Assembly: GCA_964505385.1 (NCBI GenBank)
Contig: CAZDIA010000072.1
Span: forward strand, 1-11,924
DNA: 11,924 nt
Reading direction: 5' to 3'
Origin: SLJN01 sp964505385
Lineage (GTDB): Bacteria > Bacteroidota > Rhodothermia > Balneolales > Natronogracilivirgulaceae
Position 1 is the first letter of the stretch. Each line of letters begins with the position of its first letter. The notes beneath the pieces were generated by a model. It ran no database searches and was not told the DNA's origin. It worked only from the letters and a program-made list of their open reading frames with translations. Made by a program: the position numbers and the translations under genes. This document shows positions 7,316 through 11,924 of this stretch, piece by piece.

Positions 7316-8233
7316 TCAAAAAATGTTGGTTTCGGATATATACTTGGAGTAATCATCAGGAAATACAGTGACTACGTGCCCCCGGTCTAAATTAGCAGCT
7401 ATCTTTTTGGCTCCGGCTAAATTAGCAGCAGATGAAGGACTCAAAAGCAAGCCCTCATTCCTGGACGCGGTCTTCATGGTTTCATATGATTCTTCGGTTG
7501 ATATAATCTCGGTTCGGTCTGCCAGTCTGTGATCGTAAATGGCAGGGGTGTCCGCAGTTTCGAGGTGTTTCCATCCTTCAAGACCGTGTAGAGCTGTTTC
7601 GGGTTGAAGTGCAATCAGTTCAATTTCCGGATTCAGTTCCTTAAGCCGTCTGCCCGTTCCGGTGAACGTGCCGGTAGTACCGAGCCCGGCTACAAAATGG
7701 GTGATTTTACCTTCGGTTTGTCTCCAGATTTCATTTGCAGTGCTGTCATAATGAGCTTTCCAGTTTGAAGGATTGTCATACTGGTCGGCATAGAAATATT
7801 TATCCGGATATTGCCGGACTAACTCTTTTGCGGCTTCCCGTGCACCCTCGGTTGACTCATATCCTGAAGTATACCGGATATCAACTCCCAGAGCCTTAAA
7901 TATTTTCTTTCGCTCTTCGGAGGCATTATCAGGAACAAATAATGTTAATCCGAGACCGAGCCGGTTCAATATGGTTGCGTATGCAATACCCGTGTTACCA
8001 CTCGTAGCATCTACAAGCTGCTTTTGATCATTTAGCTTTCCCCGCGCAATTGCATCTTTTATGATTCGATATGCCGGTCTGGATTTAACACTGCCACCCA
8101 GTTGGTGCCATTCCAGCTTGGCATCGATTTTGACATTATCAAACTTGTTACGGGACAGGGGAAAAAGTGGTGTTTCACCTATAAAAGGTTCAATTTTGGT
8201 AACAGAAATATTGGGATAAACTGAAACAGACAT
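7316..8233 (-). CDS. cysM: Cysteine synthase, CysM type (PLP-dependent)
   Basis: A 305-residue fold-type II PLP enzyme. The Schiff-base lysine is Lys50 in LGGSVKSRPA (45-54). The PLP/substrate loop TSGNTG lies at 78-83, the phosphate-binding glycine/threonine loop AGLGTTGTFTGTGR at 182-195, and LSPSSAAN at 264-271. The stretch THFVAGLGTTGT and the SVKSRPA form resemble M. tuberculosis CysM, which uses O-phosphoserine and thiocarboxylated CysO rather than free sulfide. Plain O-acetylserine sulfhydrylases of the CysK/CysM group look similar, so the acceptor is inferred mainly from the neighbouring JAMM and CysO-MoeZ genes. It is the first structural gene of the operon. The ATG follows TTTATAAGAGT, a weak ribosome site. 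Upstream lies the poly-Cys leader ORF, which probably controls it. Confidence 0.92.
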   Translation of the reverse strand: MSVSVYPNISVTKIEPFIGETPLFPLSRNKFDNVKIDAKLEWHQLGGSVKSRPAYRIIKDAIARGKLNDQKQLVDATSGNTGIAYATILNRLGLGLTLFVPDNASEERKKIFKALGVDIRYTSGYESTEGAREAAKELVRQYPDKYFYADQYDNPSNWKAHYDSTANEIWRQTEGKITHFVAGLGTTGTFTGTGRRLKELNPEIELIALQPETALHGLEGWKHLETADTPAIYDHRLADRTEIISTEESYETMKTASRNEGLLLSPSSAANLAGAKKIAANLDRGHVVTVFPDDYSKYISETNIF

Positions 8234-8292
8234 ACTCTTATAAATGGTTAACGGATTAATAACTTGTGAGCGGTGATGGAAGAAACAGTGAG

Positions 8293-8323
8293 TCCGGTAA
8301 AAGAAAGGCAGTTTGCTACCGGA
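8293..8323 (-). promoter_or_regulatory. Alternative hairpin abutting the leader stop codon
   Basis: On the minus strand UCCGGUA (8323-8317) is a perfect seven-base complement of UACCGGA (8299-8293), with a 17-nt loop. The left arm starts at the base right after the leader TAA, so a ribosome on the last codons or the stop would cover it. It shares GGUA with the short U-tract hairpin, making the two exclusive. The following CUCACUGUUUCUUCC has only a poor U tract. In addition UUGCU in the Cys codons (complement of 8332-8336 and 8338-8342) can pair with AGCAA (8317-8313), offering a third state. Confidence 0.5.
8299..8320 (-). terminator. Candidate attenuator terminator after the poly-Cys leader
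   Basis: Read on the minus strand, GGUAG (8320-8316) pairs with CUGCC (8311-8307) across a CAAA loop, and UUUCUUUU (8306-8299) follows directly. The stem is only five pairs including one G-U, so it would be a weak intrinsic terminator. It starts three nt after the leader stop codon and lies 65 nt before cysM, which is the right place for attenuation. It cannot coexist with the longer hairpin 8293-8323. Confidence 0.45.
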
Positions 8324-8407
8324 TTACTTACAGCAACAGCAACAGCACGCCGCGGAAGCTACGGCGAGATCTTTATGCGCATAATATGTGCTGTGTATAG
8401 ATTTCAT
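8324..8407 (-). CDS. Poly-cysteine leader peptide (putative cysteine-sensing attenuator), 27 aa
   Basis: A 27-codon ORF, ATG at 8405-8407 and TAA at 8324-8326. It begins MKSIHSTYYAHK, continues DLAVASAA and ends CCCCCCK. The six Cys codons (8330-8347) alternate TGC and TGT with nothing between them. A free run of six cysteines has little use in so short a protein, and the ORF sits 90 nt upstream of cysM on the same strand, so a leader peptide whose translation senses charged tRNA-Cys is the best explanation. The start has no Shine-Dalgarno match but an A-rich leader (ACAAACAAAAAT), common in Bacteroidota. Within the ORF, ACAGCAC (codons 5-7) is complementary to GTGCTGT in the Cys run, and CGCCG/CGGCG can form another short stem. 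Alternative hairpins follow at once. Poly-Cys short ORFs acting as cysteine attenuators are known in mycobacteria. Expression is not shown by sequence alone. Confidence 0.75.
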   Translation of the reverse strand: MKSIHSTYYAHKDLAVASAACCCCCCK

Positions 8408-8475
8408 TAGAGCATATTTTTGTTTGTTCGCTTAGCCAAACGCATACTATACAAAATTCGTTTACGCAAAGTATT

Positions 8476-8483
8476 CAAAAATA
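8476..8483 (-). promoter_or_regulatory. Candidate -7 box for the cysteine operon (TATTTTTG)
   Basis: On the minus strand this octamer matches TAnnTTTG exactly. It would start a transcript near 8470, about 60 nt before the leader ATG, which suits a leader-peptide operon. A TATAGT further down (minus strand, near 8445-8450) is another possible -10-like element. No convincing upstream element was found for either, so confidence is low. Confidence 0.25.
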
Positions 8484-8518
8484 AAATTATTTGTATACAG
8501 CCGACTAATAGATGGACC

Positions 8519-8602
8519 AGAGGGCGAAGCCCTCTTCGTACCCACCAGCCCGTGTCATTCTGAACGAAGCGCAGCGAAGTGAAGAATCTCCCGGTAGAGG
8601 GC
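8519..8602. repeat. Dispersed-type intergenic repeat with TGTCATTCTGAACGAAG core
   Basis: The core 8551-8590 (TGTCATTCTGAACGAAG... ending GAAGAATCTC) matches a wording I recognise as a very common intergenic repeat in many bacterial genomes. ATTCT (8557-8561) and AGAAT (8583-8587) can pair around it. It is flanked by AGAGGGC-GAA-GCCCTCT (8519-8535), a perfect seven-pair hairpin with a GAA loop, and by another AGAGGGC (8596-8602) that can pair with GCCCTCT instead. No transposase or target duplication is visible. Copy number cannot be judged from this window. Confidence 0.65.
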
Positions 8603-8625
8603 TGCTCATCTGCCATTAATTGTCT

Positions 8626-8660
8626 GAGGCTAATGCGTTGCCTGTTGGAAAGGCGGCCTC
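8626..8660. other. Nested hairpin downstream of argH
   Basis: The outer arms GAGGC (8626-8630) and GCCTC (8656-8660) enclose inner arms GCCT (8640-8643) and AGGC (8651-8654). It lies 34 nt past the argH stop. No U tract follows on the minus strand, so it is not a standard intrinsic terminator. It may mark the arginine transcript end by another route or belong to the neighbouring repeat. Confidence 0.3.
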
Positions 8661-8693
8661 AACTAAGATAAGCAACTAATTAATGAGCACAAC

Positions 8694-10046
8694 TTAATTC
8701 ATCAATTTATCCACTACCTCATCCCATTTCTTTTCTTCATTGCTTAGCCAGGATTTAATCTTTTCAGTGTCATTTTGGATTAACTTATGTGGATATTTCC
8801 CGGGTGCTCCGGTATGATGATAACTTTCTTTCAATTCTTTTATGCCCGGAACAGGGATGTTATGAAATTTATAAGATGTTTCCCGGTAAGCTTCTCTGAA
8901 TGGTTTGCTTTCACTGACTAATTTATTGGCATGGTGTGTAGCCATTACTTCAGAACTTATTGAAGTATGAGAGGCTTCTTCATTGAATGCCAATCCATTA
9001 AGTCCGAAACTCATCGCCTCAGATAGTGATTGTGTCTGTTTGAGGGCACTTAAAACTACTGCTTTGACCGGTTGTAAATCCCGATGGTAACCGGAGGTCA
9101 GATTAGCGGAAATCCCGCTTAGTTCTCTGCCTGCTCCGGTGATCCGGTGATATCCGCTGCGAATCAATTCCCAAAGATCCGGATTTCGTTTCTGCGGCAT
9201 TATACTGCTTCCGGAAGTTTGATCATCATCCAGTTCGATTAATCCGGATCGCAGAAACTCTATCACATCCGAGCTGATGCGATTACAGGTGAGCGCAAAA
9301 TATTCAAGTGCGTGAACTACTCGTAAAACTGCAGAAACCCGGATAGTCTGGGAAGCGCTAACTTCAACCAGCAGTTTTGAAAAGCCAAGATGACTTGATA
9401 AAAATTCCCGGTCAATTTTAATATTCGGAACCCCATAACCGGCAGCACTGCCCATTGGGCATACATCAATTTGCCGGTAAGCGTGCTGAATACTTTCCAG
9501 ATCATTCAGCATCAATCGTATATAGCCGGCTGCCCATGCATCCACCGATGTAGGCATGGCCGGTTGGGTATGCGTCATTCCGGCAAAAAATATTCCCTGA
9601 TGTGTTTGAGCTATTTTGTCGAGACGCGCGGTGGTGTCGAGTATTAAACGGGCAAGCTTTCTGAGCTCTGCTTTTAGTGCAAGGTGAATATCTGCAAGTA
9701 CCTGATCATTTCGGGAGCGGCCGGTGTGAATGCGTTGCCCCGGTTCGCCGATTCGTTCCGTTAGTGCTTTTTCGGTTGCTGAATGCACATCCTCGTCTTC
9801 ATCACTCAGGGTGAAATTACCATCCTTCCACTCATTGTATAACCCCTGAAGACAACGAGTAACTTCGATCTGTTCAGAATCAGTGTAAATGTTAATCCGC
9901 CGCAACATCCGGCCTTGAGCCAGGTTTACAAGTATATCATAGGGGACAAGGTGGTGATCCCATTCCCGGTCTTCAGAAGTGGTAAATTCATGGAAAAAAC
10001 TTCGGTCAGCCTCATCAGAGTTACTTTTCTGCCAGATTGTTTTCAT
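8694..10046 (-). CDS. argH: Argininosuccinate lyase
   Basis: A 450-residue cytosolic enzyme that splits argininosuccinate into arginine and fumarate, the last step of arginine synthesis. Fumarase/aspartase superfamily signatures are in order: HTGRSRNDQV (107-116), MTHTQPAMPT (157-166, with His159) and the flexible signature loop SGSSIMPQKRN (278-288) carrying the catalytic serine. The length is near the family norm. ATG at 10046 gives the expected N-terminus (MKTIWQK). It follows the M20 deacylase gene by 37 nt and ends the arg operon in this window. A clear family member with no missing residues seen. Confidence 0.95.
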   Translation of the reverse strand: MKTIWQKSNSDEADRSFFHEFTTSEDREWDHHLVPYDILVNLAQGRMLRRINIYTDSEQIEVTRCLQGLYNEWKDGNFTLSDEDEDVHSATEKALTERIGEPGQRIHTGRSRNDQVLADIHLALKAELRKLARLILDTTARLDKIAQTHQGIFFAGMTHTQPAMPTSVDAWAAGYIRLMLNDLESIQHAYRQIDVCPMGSAAGYGVPNIKIDREFLSSHLGFSKLLVEVSASQTIRVSAVLRVVHALEYFALTCNRISSDVIEFLRSGLIELDDDQTSGSSIMPQKRNPDLWELIRSGYHRITGAGRELSGISANLTSGYHRDLQPVKAVVLSALKQTQSLSEAMSFGLNGLAFNEEASHTSISSEVMATHHANKLVSESKPFREAYRETSYKFHNIPVPGIKELKESYHHTGAPGKYPHKLIQNDTEKIKSWLSNEEKKWDEVVDKLMN

Positions 10047-10083
10047 AATGCGGATTAATTAAACATTAAAGTAGTGGTTGGTA

Positions 10084-11193
10084 CTACAGCCGGGAAAAAT
10101 ATTCGCGGATGATGTCATAATATACCTGAATTGCCTTTTCAGGTTGATCAAGTGAGATAGATTCATTCCGGGTATGTGAGTCATGGCTGTTGCCGGGACC
10201 AAGTTTCACAGTGGGGATGTCATGCAGAAAAACCCAGTCAGAGCAGGTGGGTGAACCAAAGAATTGCTTACCTGAAGCTTTATTCGCAGCTACGGCAATC
10301 TTTTCTTCAGGATCGGTTCCCGTTGAAATCAATCTGTCACTTTTAGTAATAATCTCGGCATCAATTGATTCAGAAATTTTGTTAATAATTTCTTTAGCCG
10401 GTATATCAGGTATAGTTCGAATGTCCACTTGTGTTTCGCAATATTCCGGGTTTGCATTATTGGCCGAGCCGCCATTGATTACCGTCGGCGTGATTTTTAC
10501 TGATCCTAAGTAAGGATTTTCCTGGTCAAAACCTATATCTGATAATTGTTGCAGCGCCCGGCTCATTCTATAAATCGCATTTTCTCCGTAAATCCGGGCA
10601 GCGTGACCCGAAGTGCCCCGCGTGATCAATCTTAGGACCAATAATCCCTTCTGTGCAATGCAGGGAGCAAGTTGCGTGGGTTCACCTACTATAGCTGCAT
10701 CCGGCTTTTTATCGCCCCAGAAAGTGCGTAGACGAGCCATTCCATTTTGATCTCCCGCAGCTTCCTCACAAACCGTTAGTGCAAATGTAACTTTACCGCC
10801 CGGATTAGTGCCTTCCTCTGCCAGTTTGAAAATCGTTTTAATTATTGCAGCCGATGAAGCTTTGGCGTCGGTAGTTCCGCGACCGAACATCCGGCCTTTG
10901 CGTGTAACCGGTTTAAAAGGTTCACCTTCGTGATCCGGAGAGGCAGGTACAACATCAGAATGGGAGTTAAGCAGCAGCCATGGCCGGCCTTCTCCATAGT
11001 GGATGAGAAGGTTGTTTTCTACTCGCTCTACATCTACCAGACCGGTATCCGTCAATTGCTCTTCGAGCCAGTCCACAAGCTCCGCTTCCCGGGTACTGAG
11101 ACTTTGAAAAGAAACCAGCTTTGCCAGCAACTCATTAACGCTCATCTTATTTATTGAGCTTTCTGATACCGTTATTGATCGTTTTTCAGCCAT
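10084..11193 (-). CDS. argE: M20 metallopeptidase-family deacylase, ArgE type
   Basis: A 369-residue two-zinc amidohydrolase. Family residues are present: His78 and Asp80 in NSHSDVVP, Asp109 in GRGTTDAKAS, Glu143-Glu144 in CEEAAG, Glu171 in GEP, and His340 in NSHDSHTRNE. The dimerisation lid domain spans about 178-290. Lying between argB and argH, it would remove the acyl group from an arginine intermediate. In some Bacteroidota and xanthomonads the substrate is acetyl- or succinyl-citrulline rather than acetylornithine, and the window lacks the carbamoyltransferase that would tell. DapE-type activity is less likely given the neighbours. As called, the ATG overlaps argB by 22 nt, with AAAGGA almost touching it. 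Met17 (ATG at 11143-11145), with the family-typical start MSVNELLAKLVSF, is a good alternative that removes the overlap. Confidence 0.88.
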   Translation of the reverse strand: MAEKRSITVSESSINKMSVNELLAKLVSFQSLSTREAELVDWLEEQLTDTGLVDVERVENNLLIHYGEGRPWLLLNSHSDVVPASPDHEGEPFKPVTRKGRMFGRGTTDAKASSAAIIKTIFKLAEEGTNPGGKVTFALTVCEEAAGDQNGMARLRTFWGDKKPDAAIVGEPTQLAPCIAQKGLLVLRLITRGTSGHAARIYGENAIYRMSRALQQLSDIGFDQENPYLGSVKITPTVINGGSANNANPEYCETQVDIRTIPDIPAKEIINKISESIDAEIITKSDRLISTGTDPEEKIAVAANKASGKQFFGSPTCSDWVFLHDIPTVKLGPGNSHDSHTRNESISLDQPEKAIQVYYDIIREYFSRL

Positions 11194-11924
11194 GTTCCTT
11201 TATTTGCATTCCAGCCGGCAGGGTTGGTGATGACTACGGAGCTGACCCCGTTTTTTAGTGCTTTAAATCCGTTTTCCAGTTTGGGCTGCATACCGGTTGT
11301 AATCCAACCTTCATCCACACCAACATTCCAATCCTGATAAGAAAGCTCAGCAATGATGTTGTTGTCTTTATCCCAAACACCTGAAACGGATGACAGTAAC
11401 ACCAGTTCCGTTTCTTCTAACCGGGCAGCCAACTCACATGCCAGGGTATCTGCATTAATATTCAGAATGCCTTCTTCCTTTGACCAGGTGAGACACGAAA
11501 TAACCGGGACAACTTCATTGGCCATCAATAAATTAAGATAAGTTGCATCAACTTTTTCTATCTCACCGATCAGCCCGTAATCAATCATTTCTTCACCATA
11601 TTGGAGAGGAGGACGTTTTACAGAATAAGTCAGGCCGGCATCAGCTCCGGTGAGGCCGGCAGCATTAATTCCCGCACTTCTTAATGAGGATACCAGATTC
11701 GGATTAACCAACCCCGCAACTACCGCCTGCATTACTTCCAGTGTATCTTTGTCGGTAATTCTACGCCCGTACATTTTTTTGACAGGTATGCCAAGCTTTT
11801 TGCTCCACTCATTAATCTGGGCACCGCCTCCGTGAACCATCACAACGTTGTACTTTTTTTCTTTTAAATCACGGATTTTGCGGACGATCAGATCGATTTC
11901 ATCAAAACGATCAGTTAGTTCTCC
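11172..11924 (-). CDS. argB: Acetylglutamate kinase (ArgB family), N-terminus beyond window
   Basis: An amino-acid kinase family protein that phosphorylates N-acetylglutamate (or the N-succinyl form in some Bacteroidota), the second step of arginine synthesis. The frame stays open to the window edge (GELTDRFDEI...), so the first codons, including the usual Lys-Gly-Gly phosphate loop, lie outside. Visible motifs are VVMVHGGGAQINEWSKKLGI, GRRITDKDTLEVM, GLTGADAGL, the NINADTLACELAARL stretch that binds the acyl-glutamate/ATP region, LLSSVSGVWDKD and GMQPKLENGFKAL. The C-terminus (KGTWLKNDQ) is typical. A GTG within the frame at 11841-11843 is not the true start, because homology continues upstream. 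It overlaps the deacylase gene, consistent with one operon. Confidence 0.93.
   Translation of the reverse strand, partial: GELTDRFDEIDLIVRKIRDLKEKKYNVVMVHGGGAQINEWSKKLGIPVKKMYGRRITDKDTLEVMQAVVAGLVNPNLVSSLRSAGINAAGLTGADAGLTYSVKRPPLQYGEEMIDYGLIGEIEKVDATYLNLLMANEVVPVISCLTWSKEEGILNINADTLACELAARLEETELVLLSSVSGVWDKDNNIIAELSYQDWNVGVDEGWITTGMQPKLENGFKALKNGVSSVVITNPAGWNANKGTWLKNDQ

Larger units (their letters stand above)
8408..8693. other. Intergenic spacer between argH and the cysteine operon leader
   Basis: No real gene is seen. From the argH side it holds a nested hairpin (8626-8660), a repeat-like block with strong hairpin-forming ends (8519-8602), then an AT-rich stretch with the candidate promoter for the cysteine operon. 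An open minus-strand frame through it (8407-8616) crosses the repeat and has no recognisable domain, so I do not call it a gene. Confidence 0.6.

Noticed and set aside
8234..8400. A known small-molecule riboswitch (SAM or T-box type) upstream of cysM
   Set aside because: No T-box sequence, specifier-loop layout or SAM riboswitch core was recognised; the poly-Cys ORF with following hairpins explains the region better.
8407..8616. A 69-codon open frame on the minus strand upstream of the cysteine leader ORF
   Set aside because: It runs through the TGTCATTCTGAACG repeat and the candidate promoter, shows no recognised domain, and its stop merely touches the leader ATG. Most likely repeat DNA that happens to stay open.
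8626..8660. Intrinsic terminator for argH
   Set aside because: The nested stem is present but no U tract follows on the minus strand; kept only as a hairpin.
11841..11843. GTG as the start of argB
   Set aside because: Translation continues in frame to the window end with kinase-like sequence, and the GTG lies inside the conserved VVMVHGGG strand. The gene is cut by the window edge instead.

Overview
The window most resembles a Bacteroidota-type genome, possibly Balneolota/Rhodothermota. The evidence is moderately AT-rich DNA, start sites with A-rich leaders and little Shine-Dalgarno signal, candidate TAnnTTTG promoter boxes, an acidic DPP-IV-like S9 peptidase, a FAS1 lipoprotein and an argB-argE-argH gene order. 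The taxon is inferred from family resemblance only. No rRNA, tRNA, CRISPR array or transposase gene is visible.

Layout. Positions 1-2211 (+) hold the 3' part of an S9 (DPP-IV-like) peptidase that begins upstream of the window. Positions 2492-4138 (+) encode a membrane histidine kinase (MASE1-like sensor, HisKA_2, HATPase) with no response regulator beside it. Positions 4298-4909 (+) encode a FAS1 lipoprotein. After a convergent intergenic stretch with a long imperfect inverted repeat (5025-5121), everything else is on the minus strand. The cysteine operon runs 8407 to 5270: a short leader ORF, cysM, a JAMM peptidase, and a CysO-MoeZ-rhodanese fusion. Upstream of it is a repeat-bearing spacer (8408-8693). 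The arginine operon runs from the window edge at 11924 to 8694: argB (partial), an argE-type M20 deacylase, and argH.

How the cysteine genes fit together. The set matches the sulfur-carrier route of cysteine synthesis known from Mycobacterium tuberculosis. There MoeZ adenylates and thiocarboxylates the small ubiquitin-like carrier CysO. CysM transfers the sulfur to an activated serine, giving CysO-cysteine, and the JAMM peptidase Mec+ releases cysteine. Here CysO is fused in front of MoeZ, so its Gly-Gly end is internal at residues 89-90. Making a usable carrier would need a cut, and the adjacent JAMM enzyme is the obvious candidate.

Main discovery. About 90 nt upstream of cysM is an unannotated 27-codon ORF (8324-8407, minus) ending in six consecutive Cys codons, one Lys and a stop. 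A small hairpin with a U-rich tract (8299-8320) and a mutually exclusive longer hairpin (8293-8323) follow immediately. This has the layout of a cysteine-sensing leader-peptide attenuator controlling the cysteine operon. Poly-Cys short ORFs acting as attenuators have been described in mycobacteria. One in this kind of genome, ahead of a carrier-protein cysteine operon, would be a different case as far as I know.
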